DNA from: Deinococcus roseus
GTDB taxonomy: Bacteria; Deinococcota; Deinococci; Deinococcales; Deinococcaceae
NCBI RefSeq assembly: GCF_014646895.1
Contig: NZ_BMOD01000037.1
Location: forward strand, 1-36,664
Direction of reading: 5' to 3'
Length of the DNA stretch: 36,664 nt
Of the stretch, positions 16,573 to 25,351 are shown piece after piece (positions within the stretch are counted from its first letter, which is position 1; every line of letters begins with the position of its first letter). The notes under the pieces are model-generated. The model was not told the origin of the DNA. It saw only the letters and a program-made list of their open reading frames with translations, and did no database searches. A program made the translations under genes and the position numbers.

Positions 16573-17120
16573 ACCCGTGCCAAGGCTGACCTCGATTTGC
16601 AAACCCCCGCAGGAGCAGCACCAGCAGCTGAAATCTGGCTTGATCATCGGGCTGAAGTCCCACCTGGCACGCGTGGACTTAAAGGAATTGCACCAAAGGC
16701 CACCTTAGTAGAAGGACGCCTGGAGATGACGGGTTTCATTGAACAGCTCAGGGTTCTTCTGAAAGGCGAGCAACCCGGGTGATTTGCCAGATTGTTCTAG
16801 AGGGGTTTGGAAAGAAGGGCGAGATCATGGGTCTTCCAGTCTGGGGTGGCTGGTACACGGGCAAGTGAACACCCTTCTCTGGTCTGAAAACCGCTATTGG
16901 ATGTGAGCTTTGGTACATCGATCATGTCCCGTATGGGGGGCTGATCAAGCCACAGGGCCCAGGGTGAAGTTGAAGGTTGTGCCTACATCTGATTGCGATT
17001 TTTCCCTGCAGGTCAGGGAATTCCCTGAGAGAGTGGTCGTTTTTGCCTTTAGAGAATGTCCTGGGTGAGTGCTCTGTGGCTGAAACTGCTCGTGGTGTCG
17101 TATCCTGTCGCTTCTGTTGT
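16573..17120. other. Stretch without a convincing gene
   Basis: Short ORFs on both strands lack ribosome-binding sites and recognisable motifs. A piece near 16640-16710 reads IGLKSHLARVDLKELHQRP before two stops, which may be debris of a former gene, but I cannot assign it. No RNA gene or repeat was seen. Confidence 0.4.
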
Positions 17121-17620
17121 TTACTCTGGGTGGATCCTGGTGAGGTTGCAGCGAAAGTAAACCAGCTCAATGCTGCACATACAACGGTCTGCAATGGCCT
17201 GCAGGGACATGTTTTGCAGGGTGGCCCAGAGCAGGGCGTGCCTGGGGAGTGGCAGACAGGCACCGATTTTCTGGGCTTCTTTTTCGTGTTTCTGGTTGGG
17301 GTGGTTGGAAGGCGTTTGAGCAGGAGGTGGGTGGGTTCGTGCATGATGCTGCGGGGAATGGTGGGGGCGATGAAGGATCAAGGGAGGCTCATGGGAGACC
17401 AACAGGGCAGACCACTGGCAGGTGTTTTCCGGGGTCTTCTTGTAGAGTGGTGAGGAGATTCGGGGGTGAAGAACTCGGCTCCAAGATGGCTGGCGAGGGT
17501 GCGGGCAGGGAGCGGTTCGTAGGCTTGCAGGCCAGGTTGGTGGCGAAGGTGAGTAGAGGTTCCTTCGCACCTACAGGCGAAGGTTTTTGTGGTCAAATGG
17601 GTTTGGGGCCCAGTCATCAT
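17121..17620 (-). pseudogene. ImmA/IrrE-family zinc metallopeptidase, broken by frameshifts
   Basis: Two alternating minus-strand frames together rebuild an ImmA/IrrE-type protein. First comes the N-terminal block AYEPLPARTLASHLGAEFFT (frame A). Next is CQWSALLVSHEPPLILHRPH (frame B), then the zinc motif in SIMHEPTHLLLKRL (HExxH form, frame A). Last is EKEAQKIGACLPLPRHALLW and SLQAIADRCMCSIELVYFRC, ending NLTRIHPE (frame B). This order (wing, W-S-A strand, H-E-x-x-H, E-A helix, L-P-R, I-A...S-x-E-L-V-x-x-R) is that of the family, whose members cleave XRE-type repressors. IrrE/PprI is the radiation-response protease of Deinococcus. Shifts lie near 17455, 17350 and 17275. Unless these are sequencing errors, the gene is dead. 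Confidence 0.75.
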
Positions 17621-17732
17621 TTTAAGTTTCTGTCTTGAGAGCTTGTGTTTACCTTCGGTTGAGCTACAAAGATCAGCGGACCCGTGGCCTGAGATGCCAC
17701 GCTGCAGCCTGTCCTGAAAGCAGGAGAAACAG

Positions 17733-17933
17733 ATGAAGAAAATTCACAGCCTCAGCAAAGTCGTTCAAGAACGCCATGAGCAAGGTCTGGGTGTGGAGCG
17801 CATCTCCAGCGATGGCACCGACGAGTTGATGTGGGATCAGCAGGCCCTGGAGCATCCTGATGTGAATGCGGCTGGGCAGGCTCGCATTCTTGGATTGCTG
17901 GCGGCCAACAAAGACGATTCCACCCAGGAATAA
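17733..17933 (+). CDS. Small hypothetical protein, 66 residues
   Basis: The ATG at 17733 has an AGGAG ribosome-binding site at correct spacing. The product (MKKIHSLSKVVQERHEQGLG... ending NKDDSTQE) is hydrophilic and acidic in its C-terminal half, without signal, membrane or metal motifs. I recognise no family. It stands alone, beside the broken ImmA/IrrE gene on the other strand. The good ribosome-binding site is the main support. Confidence 0.45.
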   Translation: MKKIHSLSKVVQERHEQGLGVERISSDGTDELMWDQQALEHPDVNAAGQARILGLLAANKDDSTQE

Positions 17934-18578
17934 AGGCACTGCAGGTGCACGAATGGGCTGAAATCAACCCTGCCTTTCTAAAGAACATGACGATCACCCA
18001 GAAGTTTCAAAGGGTAGGGACGTGAAGTCCATTTTTCCGGTTGTTTGCTGAGAGGATCCTGGATCCCCAGGATGGTGAGTGGGTGTGGCGGGTAACTTGC
18101 TTTGGTCGGGAGGGTCCAGATGGCTACGGCCCAAAAACCAGCTGGTTGACCTGTGAATCTGAATGGATGGTCTGTGGTGTAACTGCGAAATGGGGCACCA
18201 CAGGATGCCCGGATCATGGGTTCCAGGTGCCACCTGGACCGCTGGAAATGCCAGAGAAACGATCCTTGAAGCCCTGATTTTGACCTGCACCATCAACAAA
18301 ATCGTCCTGGTCACCAAACAGACTGGAGAGAATCTGCTGCCGAAGATTGAAGGCCTGGTGAAGTGAGAGAAGCTGATCTGGGTGATGGATGAAGCTCAAA
18401 AGGTCACCTGAATACAGGTACTGGACAGTGCACATTCTTGATGCTTCCCCTCTTGTAAAACACACCCTGCATCATGTTCCAAACGGCTTTCCCTGGATAG
18501 GTTTCACAGGGGCTGCTGCACCTCAAAAAGTGTTGAAAGCACCCTTTGTTGCAACACAGAGCACAGTGCAAATATCAG
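17934..18578. other. Stretch without a convincing gene
   Basis: Several short ORFs occur. One on plus (18041-18277: LDPQDGEWVWRVTCFGREGP...) and one ending at 18366 (ETILEALILTCTINKIVLVT...) read partly like protein and could be fragments of one decayed gene. Neither has a good start or known motifs. Nothing else is seen. Confidence 0.35.
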
Positions 18579-19505
18579 TTAAGCAGTTGCTGGCTTGCCC
18601 GTTCTTTTCTGAACAGGCTGGATGTTGCCTGCCAGAAAATCAGCCATCTCCGCTTCCTGCAAGCCCAGATGCTCCAGGGCCACCTGCCACAGGCGGTCTT
18701 GCAGGGCCAGGTCATACGTGAAAGCTGCGGTTCTTCTGAACTGGGTTTTGTCGAAGAACTGCCCGGTCAGACCGGCCACTTCTGCTGCAGTGGCGAGGTG
18801 CAAGGATGGGTAAGCTCCCTGCTCCGGAGTGCGCTTGAGGGGTTTCATCAGCACGGTGTGCAGAAAGCGCACCACTCCGGTGTTGTTGCGCCCGATGCCG
18901 GTGTCCACAATGCCCGGATTGACGGCATTGACGGTGATGCCGGTGCCCTGCAAACGCCGGGCCAGCGCATAGGTGAACAGGATGTTGGCGAGTTTGGACT
19001 GCACATAAGCCAGCCCCACGTTGTAGCGCTTTTCGCCCTGCAAATCAAACCAGGGCAGGTTGCGGGCATACCACCCGGAGGCCACATTGACGATGCGCTT
19101 GTGGGAGCCTTGCTGCAACAAAGGCAGCAATTTGAAAGTCAGTCCAGCGTAAGCCAGATGGTTGAGCGCCCAGGTGGATTCAAAGCCTTCCGGGGTGACC
19201 TGACGGGTGGAAAAATTGCCCCCGGCGTTGTTGATGAGAACATCCAGTGTGTTGTGGCGGTTCAGGACCTCTGCACCCAGCCTTTGCACTTCCGAGGTGA
19301 GGCTCAGGTCTGCCAGCAGGTAAGAGATGTGCGGGTTTCTGGTATGCTGCTGCAGCTGTTTTACAGTTTCTTCGGCGCGGCTTCTTTCTCTGCCGGTCAG
19401 GATCACCTGAAAGCCATTGCGGGCCAGTCCTTCTGCGGTGGCCCGACCAATGCCAGAGGTGCCTCCGGTGACCAGGGCGGTTTTGAGGGGGGGTTGGATG
19501 GACAT
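18579..19505 (-). CDS. Short-chain dehydrogenase/reductase (SDR), NAD(P)-dependent
   Basis: A 308-residue classical-type SDR related to retinol-dehydrogenase-like enzymes. The nucleotide-binding TGGTSGIG lies at residues 13-20, the structural NNAG at 92-95, and the catalytic residues are Ser143, Tyr167 and Lys171 (YVQSK). Asn115 (WALNHL) completes the tetrad. A PGIVDTGIGRN segment follows, as usual after the active site. The length is slightly greater than the 250-residue norm because of an extended substrate-loop and C-terminus. The substrate cannot be predicted. The ATG at 19505 has GGAGG six bases upstream; the frame open further upstream runs into the divergent regulator and is not coding. 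The HxlR gene 81 bases away on the other strand probably controls it. Confidence 0.92.
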   Translation of the reverse strand: MSIQPPLKTALVTGGTSGIGRATAEGLARNGFQVILTGRERSRAEETVKQLQQHTRNPHISYLLADLSLTSEVQRLGAEVLNRHNTLDVLINNAGGNFSTRQVTPEGFESTWALNHLAYAGLTFKLLPLLQQGSHKRIVNVASGWYARNLPWFDLQGEKRYNVGLAYVQSKLANILFTYALARRLQGTGITVNAVNPGIVDTGIGRNNTGVVRFLHTVLMKPLKRTPEQGAYPSLHLATAAEVAGLTGQFFDKTQFRRTAAFTYDLALQDRLWQVALEHLGLQEAEMADFLAGNIQPVQKRTGKPATA

Positions 19506-19524
19506 GTGAAACCTCCAGGGGTGG

Positions 19525-19553
19525 TTACTTTTTGTTCCCAGGTACAGTATGAT
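19525..19553 (+). promoter_or_regulatory. Sigma-70-type promoter of the HxlR gene
   Basis: TTACTT (19525-19530) and TATGAT (19548-19553) are separated by 17 bases. The spacer and -10 contain GGTACAGTATGATGACTGGC, a likely place for HxlR binding, and the site is shared with the divergent SDR gene. Confidence 0.55.
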
Positions 19554-19586
19554 GACTGGCATCAAGCCTGACAAGGAGGCACATCC

Positions 19587-20024
19587 ATGTTCCCTGGTGA
19601 CAGCCCTGAAACCCCTGCTGAATCCTTTGTTGAAACTTCCACACCTCTGACAGACCTTCATGCCTCTCCGCAGTGCCCCAGTTTGCTGGAGGTGCTGAGC
19701 CGCATTGGCGACAAGTGGAGTTTGTGTGCCATCGGTCAGCTTTACCAGGGACCCCTGCGCTTCAATAAGCTGAAACGCAGCATCGATGGGGTCTCCCAGC
19801 GCATGCTGACCCTGACCCTCAGAAACCTGGAACGGGACGGGCTGGTCCAGCGCACCGTTTACCCCACCAACCCGCCCAGTGTGGAATACCAGCTGACCGA
19901 ACTGGGGCACACCCTGATCGGGCCTGTGAAAGGCATTTTTGACTGGGCGCAGTCCCATCGCACAGACATCCAGCAGGCCCGTGAGCGCTTCGATGCCCAA
20001 AACCCAGAAATGGCCCAGAGGTAA
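19587..20024 (+). CDS. HxlR-family winged-helix transcriptional regulator
   Basis: A 145-residue regulator of the MarR-like HxlR family. Residues 28-120 show the whole family pattern: CPSLLEVLSRIGDKWSL, GPLRFNKLKRSIDGVSQRML (recognition helix), then LRNLERDGLVQRTVYPTNPP (wing) and VEYQLTELG. The conserved Cys at the start of the domain is present; some relatives use it to sense electrophiles or oxidants. AAGGAGG precedes the ATG by seven bases. It is divergent from the SDR gene, a common HxlR/oxidoreductase pairing, suggesting local control by a small reactive molecule. It ends 29 bases from the convergent UvrA-like gene. Confidence 0.93.
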   Translation: MFPGDSPETPAESFVETSTPLTDLHASPQCPSLLEVLSRIGDKWSLCAIGQLYQGPLRFNKLKRSIDGVSQRMLTLTLRNLERDGLVQRTVYPTNPPSVEYQLTELGHTLIGPVKGIFDWAQSHRTDIQQARERFDAQNPEMAQR

Positions 20025-20053
20025 ATCCTGGACCATTTCTGCATGTTCTTTCG

Positions 20054-22276
20054 TTACAGGTGACGTGCGGTGATGGAACGGGATTCCTGCACCAGCCCAG
20101 CAGGAGGACCGCTGTACAGCACTTCCCCTCCAGCACTTCCCCCCTCTGGCCCCAGATCGATGATCCAGTCGGCCTGACGGATCACGTCCAGATGGTGCTC
20201 GATCAGGACCACGGTGTTTCCGCTGTCCACCAGACGGTCAATGATTTTCATCAGGAGCCCGATGTCTGAAAGGTGCAGGCCCGTGGTGGGTTCGTCCATC
20301 ACGTAAATGCTGCCCTGTTTGTGCAGTTCGGTGGCGAGTTTCAGGCGTTGTCCTTCACCGCCAGAGACGGTGGAAAGCGGCTGGCCCAGTTTCAGGTAGG
20401 AGAGGCCCACATCGTTGAGGGCCTGCAAGACTGCTTTGATCTTCTTCTCGGTGAAAAACTCCAGCGCTTCTTCGGCGGTCATGTCCAGCACCTCGCTGAT
20501 GTTTTTGCCGCGCAGCAGGTGGGTCAGCACTTCGGGTTTGTAGCGTTTTCCCTCGCAGACTTCACAGGGGCTGGATATGCCCTCCATGAAGGCCAGATCG
20601 GTGTAAATCACACCCAGACCGTTGCAGTTGGGACAACTGCCCTCCGAGTTGAAGCTGAACAGCGACGGATTCACATTGTTGGTTTTCGCAAAGGTTTTGC
20701 GGATCTCGTCCATGATGCCGGTGTAGGTGGCAGGCGCAGACCGCACATTGGCCCCAATGCGGGACTGGTCAATCACCACAGCGCCAGGGTGCTGTTCTGT
20801 GAAAATGTCGTTGATTAGGGTGCTTTTCCCGGATCCAGCCACCCCCGTCACCACGGTCAGCACCCCGGTGGGGATCTGCACACCCACATCCTTGAGGTTG
20901 TGCAGGGTGGCATGTTCGATGGCCATCCAGCCTTTCGGAGAACGCACATTCTCTTTGATGGGCAGGTGCTGGCTCAGGAAACGCCCGGTGAGCGTGCCCG
21001 AATGCTTGAGTTCCGGGTACGCGCCCTCGAAGACCACCTCACCCCCGTGGGTGCCTGCTCCGGGTCCCATGTCCACAATGTGGTCTGCAATGGCAATGAC
21101 ATCCGGGTCGTGCTCCACCACCAGCACGGTGTTGCCCTTGTCACGCAATTTGTGCAGCAGGCCATTCAGGCGGCCCACATCCCTCGCATGCAATCCCACG
21201 CTGGGTTCGTCCAGGATGTAAAGCATGTCTGTGAGGCTGTTCCCGAGGTGGCGCACCATCTTGACCCGCTGGGATTCCCCTCCAGAAAGGGTGGTGGTTT
21301 CCCGGCTCAGGCTCAGGTAACCCAGACCGATGTCCACCAGGTGCTCCAGGCGTTCGATGAGTTTGGAGGCCACCCGGCTCGCTGCCGGATCGCTGAGGTT
21401 TTTGAGGAACTTCACCAGTTCGGTGCTCTCCAGATCAGAGAGTTCTGCAATGTTGCGCCCCTCAATGCGGCAATTCAGGGCGGCCTCGCTCAGTCTGGCC
21501 CCCTGGCACACCGGACAGGTCAGGGTGGTGGTGAACTGCTCAAAAATGGCCCGGTTGCGCTCGGACATGGAGGCACTGTCTTTCCTGGTGAAGCGCTCCA
21601 GCAGACCCAGATAGGTCAGGTTGAAATCCGAAAAGGAGACTTTGCGGCCTCCTGCACCATGCAACAGGAGGTGCATTTCCTCATCGGTGTACTGCGCAAT
21701 GGGTTTGTCGTTGTCAAAAAAACCGGACTGGGCGTAGACTTTCCACATCCACTTGCCCACCTTGAAATCCGGGTGGAGGAGTGCCCCTTCGTTCAGGGAT
21801 TTGCTGCGGTCCAGAAATTTCTCCAGGTCGATCTGCACGGTTTTTCCGATGCCTTCACACTCCGGGCACATGCCTTGCGGGGTGTTGAAGGAAAAGGCGA
21901 AAGCCGCCCCCACGTAAGGTTGTCCCACCCGTGAAAACAGCACCCTCAAAAAGGAAGCAATGTCGGTGTAGGTGCCCACCGTGGACCTGGACCCACCTCC
22001 CACCCGTTTCTGATCAATGATGATGGGGGCATTGAGGTGCTCGATGCGCTCCACATCGGGTTGCCCATAATGGGGCAGGAAACCCTGCACAAAGGCCGTG
22101 AAGGTCTCGTTGAGTTGCCTCTGGGCCTCTGCTGCGATGGTGTCAAAGACCAGCGAGGATTTGCCTGAACCGGAAACCCCGGTGAACACCGTGATTTTCC
22201 CTTTGGGGATGTTCAGGGACACGTTTTTCAGGTTGTTTTCTTTTGCACCGTGCACTTCAATGAATGCTCTGTCCAT
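20054..22276 (-). CDS. UvrA-like ABC ATPase lacking the UvrB-binding domain
   Basis: A 740-residue tandem ABC protein of the UvrA superfamily. The first half has Walker A GVSGSGKSS (33-41), signature LSGGESQRVKM and Walker B YILDEPSVGLH. The second half has GVAGSGKST, VSGGEGQRLKLA and YVMDEPTTGLH. Zinc modules are visible as CPECEGIG, CPVCQGARL, CPNCNGLG and CEVCEGKRY. After RSTVGTYTDIASFLRVLFSRVG the sequence jumps straight to FNTPQGMCPECEG, so the roughly 130-residue UvrB-binding segment of canonical UvrA (about 940 residues) is missing. This fits the short UvrA paralogues seen in antibiotic producers and soil bacteria, linked to drug tolerance or non-canonical repair, rather than classical excision repair. 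It lies 75 bases downstream of an IclR gene on the same strand. Confidence 0.92.
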   Translation of the reverse strand: MDRAFIEVHGAKENNLKNVSLNIPKGKITVFTGVSGSGKSSLVFDTIAAEAQRQLNETFTAFVQGFLPHYGQPDVERIEHLNAPIIIDQKRVGGGSRSTVGTYTDIASFLRVLFSRVGQPYVGAAFAFSFNTPQGMCPECEGIGKTVQIDLEKFLDRSKSLNEGALLHPDFKVGKWMWKVYAQSGFFDNDKPIAQYTDEEMHLLLHGAGGRKVSFSDFNLTYLGLLERFTRKDSASMSERNRAIFEQFTTTLTCPVCQGARLSEAALNCRIEGRNIAELSDLESTELVKFLKNLSDPAASRVASKLIERLEHLVDIGLGYLSLSRETTTLSGGESQRVKMVRHLGNSLTDMLYILDEPSVGLHARDVGRLNGLLHKLRDKGNTVLVVEHDPDVIAIADHIVDMGPGAGTHGGEVVFEGAYPELKHSGTLTGRFLSQHLPIKENVRSPKGWMAIEHATLHNLKDVGVQIPTGVLTVVTGVAGSGKSTLINDIFTEQHPGAVVIDQSRIGANVRSAPATYTGIMDEIRKTFAKTNNVNPSLFSFNSEGSCPNCNGLGVIYTDLAFMEGISSPCEVCEGKRYKPEVLTHLLRGKNISEVLDMTAEEALEFFTEKKIKAVLQALNDVGLSYLKLGQPLSTVSGGEGQRLKLATELHKQGSIYVMDEPTTGLHLSDIGLLMKIIDRLVDSGNTVVLIEHHLDVIRQADWIIDLGPEGGSAGGEVLYSGPPAGLVQESRSITARHL

Positions 22277-22329
22277 GTTTCTGGTGTCCTTTCAGCATGA
22301 GATGTCATCAGGAGTCTGGTTCTCGAAGG

Positions 22330-22361
22330 CTTGAATCCTTGAATCCTTGAATCACTGAATC
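22330..22361. repeat. Four 8-bp tandem repeats spanning the IclR gene stop
   Basis: CTTGAATC occurs three times, followed by ACTGAATC, with no gaps. The stop codon of the IclR gene lies within the third and fourth units. An 8-bp unit is prone to slipped-strand mispairing, and gain or loss of units would change the distance to the UvrA-like gene or the last residues. Confidence 0.8.
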
Positions 22362-23209
22362 ACATGGGGCAACAACTGCATGCCCCTGAGCATGGTCAGG
22401 AAAAAATCAGGGTCTCCCAGCCAGGGCTGGCTGTACCCCAGGTCCTGTGAGAGGGCCCTGGCGGTGTCGTTCAGCAGGGCCAGGTCGCGTTTCAGGGGCT
22501 CTGCTGTCGGGTAGGCGGTGCTGGCGGCTCCAATGCTGATGGCAGCCAGAAAATGCCCATTGGCCCCGAACACCGGGGCGGCCAGTTCCACCGAGTGCTC
22601 CACCACTTCTCCAAAACTGGCAGACATCCAGGTTTTCTGGGTGAGGGTGTCCAGGGTTTTCAGTTCTTCCAGCGAGGTGGGGGTGGTGTGGGTGTAGCGG
22701 TGGTGTGGGGCCTGAAAGTTGGCTTCCCGCACGCTGTTGGGGGCAAAAGCCAGAAGCAGTCTGGCAGATGCGCCGCAGTACAGTTGCACCCGCTGTCCGG
22801 GAACAATGTACAGCCTGAGGCCCGCCTGGGCCTGCACCACTTCGGTGTAGACCCCTTCGCTGCCATCCAGAACGGCCCACTGGCTGGTGTGCCCTGTGGT
22901 GTTGCGCAGTTTTTCCAGATAGGGAAGGGCAATGGCCCGTGAGGGGGAGCTTTCCTGCACAAAGGCCCCCAGTCGGATGAATTGCGATCCCAGACGGTAC
23001 TCGTCTCCTTCACGACGCAGGAAGCGGTATTTTTCCAGCACCCGGATGGAGCGCAGACAGCTGGCTTTGGGAAGCCCACTTTCCCGTGCCAGAGCAGAAA
23101 GCGTCCAGCTGGGATGTGCTGCATTGAAGAAGGTCAGCAAATGAAAAGGCCGTTCAAGAATGGGAATGCTTGAATCGGGTTCAGAGTTGTGGTCCGTTGA
23201 ATGGTCCAT
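22352..23209 (-). CDS. IclR-family transcriptional regulator
   Basis: A 285-residue regulator. The N-terminal winged helix (about residues 22-85) contains TLSALARESGLPKASCLRSI and a wing EGDEYRLGSQFIRLG. The C-terminal effector domain shows HTSQWAVLDG, VPGQRVQLYCGASARLLLAF and the family end AAPVFGANGHFLAAISIGA. The ATG at 23209 is preferred because GGTGAG lies seven bases upstream and it gives the usual short leader before the helix-turn-helix; an earlier start adds 18 odd residues. Members sense small carboxylic or aromatic metabolites. The likely targets are itself and the UvrA-like gene downstream, with which it may form one unit, or the divergent glutaminase. The ligand is unknown. Confidence 0.9.
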   Translation of the reverse strand: MDHSTDHNSEPDSSIPILERPFHLLTFFNAAHPSWTLSALARESGLPKASCLRSIRVLEKYRFLRREGDEYRLGSQFIRLGAFVQESSPSRAIALPYLEKLRNTTGHTSQWAVLDGSEGVYTEVVQAQAGLRLYIVPGQRVQLYCGASARLLLAFAPNSVREANFQAPHHRYTHTTPTSLEELKTLDTLTQKTWMSASFGEVVEHSVELAAPVFGANGHFLAAISIGAASTAYPTAEPLKRDLALLNDTARALSQDLGYSQPWLGDPDFFLTMLRGMQLLPHVIQ

Positions 23210-23496
23210 TGTAGCGCTCACCGAACCACAGCAGTATATTGAATCCATCCAGACATTGCACACGGGTCCCCGATGGACCTCCAGACATTCAGCCAGAAAG
23301 GAGACAGCAAAAAAGGAAAGCGCTCAGCAACTGCAGCCACAGACATGCATCCAGTCTAGCATTCCAGCTTTTGCCTCCGGATTCTGGCGCTAAACAGCCA
23401 GAAGGGCTCTGTCATTTCCCGTCATTCCTGAAAATTCCAGCTGCTGACTTCGCACCCCTGTGTTCCAGTGGGTGAACCCCTGCCCTTGCCCTGACC

Positions 23497-24483
23497 ATGA
23501 CCGAAACCATGACTGAACCTGCTTCCGCAAATCCAGACCAGACCCTGACCCCAGAGCACCTCATGCACCACCTGCAGCACGTTTACAACATCCTCAGGCA
23601 CGATGCTGCAGGATCGCTGCCAGATTACATTCCAGAACTGTCGCAGGCCAACCCTGCCCATTTTGCCCTCAGTGTGACCCTGAAAAGCGGTCAAACCCTG
23701 CAGGTGGGAGACTGCGAGGCCCGTTTCACCCTGCAATCCCTCTCCAAGCCTTTTGGATATGCACTGGCCCTGCAGACCTGTGGTCAGGACGCCGTGGAAG
23801 GCGTGGTGAACACCGAACCCAGCGGAGATGGTTTCAATTCCATCCGGCTGGACGAAGGCAAATTCAGACCCGACAACCCCATGGTCAATGCCGGTGCGCT
23901 GGCCATCAGCAGTTTGCTGCTGGAAAGGCATGGAGCACATGCCCTGCAGCAGCTTCAAAACCTGTTTCAACAGATCCTGGGGCGTGACCTGCCCACAGAT
24001 GCCCGGGTCTTCACCTCGGAAAACCGCACCGCCCACCGCAACCGGGCCATCGTGCACCTGATGCACAACCTGGGCATGGTGCAGCAGGACCCCGAACAGA
24101 TCCTCAGGCTGTATTTGCAGCAGTGTGCCTTGCAAGTGCAGGTGCAGGACCTCTCCAGACTGGCGGCCACCCTGGCCCTGGGCGGAAAAATTCCAGGTCA
24201 AACCCTGCAGGCCTTGCCCAAAGGCGTGGTCCGACAGGTGCTCAGCGTGATGTTCAGTTGCGGCATGTACAACAGCGCAGGAGAGTGGGCCTGCAAGGTG
24301 GGCCTTCCCGCCAAAAGTGGGGTCAGTGGAGGTTTGATGGCCGCCAGTCCGGGAAAACTGGGTATTGCGGTGTATTCCCCCCTGCTCAATGCCTATGGGC
24401 ACAGCCACCGGGGTGTGCTGGCCTGCCAGATGCTGGCCCGCCGTCTGAAACTGCACCTGTTCCAGCTGGAGGCCACCCCATGA
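23497..24483 (+). CDS. glsA: Glutaminase A (glutamine to glutamate plus ammonia)
   Basis: A 328-residue serine-dependent beta-lactamase-like glutaminase (EC 3.5.1.2). The catalytic S-x-x-K is in FTLQSLSKPF (Ser81, Lys84). Other family blocks are present: VVNTEPSGDGFNSIRLDEGK, RPDNPMVNAGALAI, CGMYNSAGEWACKVGLPAKSGVSGGLMAA and YSPLLNAYGHSHRG. Typical length is about 310, so this is full length with a short extra N-terminus; the ATG five codons later is an alternative start. It hydrolyses free glutamine in the cytoplasm and supplies glutamate and ammonia, often for acid or nitrogen balance. Its stop overlaps the start of the next gene (ATGA), so the two are translationally coupled. Confidence 0.93.
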   Translation: MTETMTEPASANPDQTLTPEHLMHHLQHVYNILRHDAAGSLPDYIPELSQANPAHFALSVTLKSGQTLQVGDCEARFTLQSLSKPFGYALALQTCGQDAVEGVVNTEPSGDGFNSIRLDEGKFRPDNPMVNAGALAISSLLLERHGAHALQQLQNLFQQILGRDLPTDARVFTSENRTAHRNRAIVHLMHNLGMVQQDPEQILRLYLQQCALQVQVQDLSRLAATLALGGKIPGQTLQALPKGVVRQVLSVMFSCGMYNSAGEWACKVGLPAKSGVSGGLMAASPGKLGIAVYSPLLNAYGHSHRGVLACQMLARRLKLHLFQLEATP

Positions 24484-25304
24484 CCCTGCTGCATCCGGCC
24501 CGCACCGGACAGCAACCGGAAAAAGAAGCTTTGCTGGATTGCCGCGATTTGCCCACAGCCCTGCAGTCGCTCAGTTCTGGCCTGCAAATTCCCAGAGCAG
24601 TGCTGCTGGACATCCTTCAGGACATTGCTCCGCGCCAGATTCATTCCCGCAAAAGCCTGCAGTTTGCCCCTCCTGATGAAGCCCTGTGGAGTGAATTGAA
24701 AAGGAGGTACCCCATCCGGCCCTGGAGCCAGGGAACCTGCTGGCATCACCTCACACGCACGGCTGACCCTGCAGGGTATTCCAGAGGGTTGCTGCCCCTC
24801 GGTCAGGTGCTCCCTGAACTGTGGGAGGTGCTGGAACGCTGTGCCCGACCCCATGTGAACCCCAGGGCCTGGAGCACTTTCCAGCGCACCCTGGGGCACC
24901 ACCACCTGCGCTGGTTGCACGAGCAGAAAATGCAGGACCGCACCCAGTGGGGACCGTCTGGCATGCTGCTGCGGGAAGCTGCCTTTCAGCCAGGCGTGTA
25001 CGGCAACCCGGATTTTCTGCAGGCTCCGGAAACCGTGCTGGATCTGTGCAGGTGTTTTCAGGGCACGTATGGGGTGGATGTGCTGGCCACATACCGACAG
25101 ATCACCCGGCCCTGTGTGGTGAAATTCTGGACCCCGGGCACCAGCAAAGCCGCCTGGGTGAAAGCGGTGTACTGGGTGTATGGGCAGGTGCAGGGCCTGG
25201 AGATGACCCCTGCACACAACTTGCATTTCGACGGACGGGGTGCAGCCATTTCCCCGGCCCAGGTGTTGCAGATCGAAGTGCTGCAGGAAGGAGCAGATTG
25301 CTGA
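24480..25304 (+). CDS. Hypothetical protein coupled to glutaminase
   Basis: A 274-residue soluble protein whose ATG overlaps the glutaminase stop (ATGA), so it was taken as the start although the frame is open further upstream. I recognise no family. It is rich in Trp, His and Arg, with an N-terminal helical part (LDCRDLPTALQSLSSGLQIP) and a basic middle (WSELKRRYPIRPWSQGTCWH, HHHLRWLHEQKMQDRTQWGP). The C-terminal part looks more folded and hydrophobic (KFWTPGTSKAAWVKAVYWVY). No signal peptide or membrane span. The coupling implies a shared role in glutamine metabolism, such as a partner or a second step, but this is inference. Confidence 0.75.
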   Translation: MTLLHPARTGQQPEKEALLDCRDLPTALQSLSSGLQIPRAVLLDILQDIAPRQIHSRKSLQFAPPDEALWSELKRRYPIRPWSQGTCWHHLTRTADPAGYSRGLLPLGQVLPELWEVLERCARPHVNPRAWSTFQRTLGHHHLRWLHEQKMQDRTQWGPSGMLLREAAFQPGVYGNPDFLQAPETVLDLCRCFQGTYGVDVLATYRQITRPCVVKFWTPGTSKAAWVKAVYWVYGQVQGLEMTPAHNLHFDGRGAAISPAQVLQIEVLQEGADC

Positions 25305-25351
25305 AATTGAGGGGAATGCCAGAAAGGGCTGTGCTGGGACGGGAAATCGGC

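Noticed and set aside
15190..16647. 485-residue minus-strand open frame
   Set aside because: Antisense to the conserved DUF4132 C-terminus; no family resemblance.
18546..19571. 341-residue plus-strand open frame
   Set aside because: Opposite the SDR gene, whose catalytic motifs are clear.
19506..20036. N-terminal extension of the SDR protein
   Set aside because: Would overlap the HxlR gene entirely; GGAGG marks the start at 19505.
20900..21934. 344-residue plus-strand open frame
   Set aside because: Opposite the UvrA-like ATPase motifs; no start signals.
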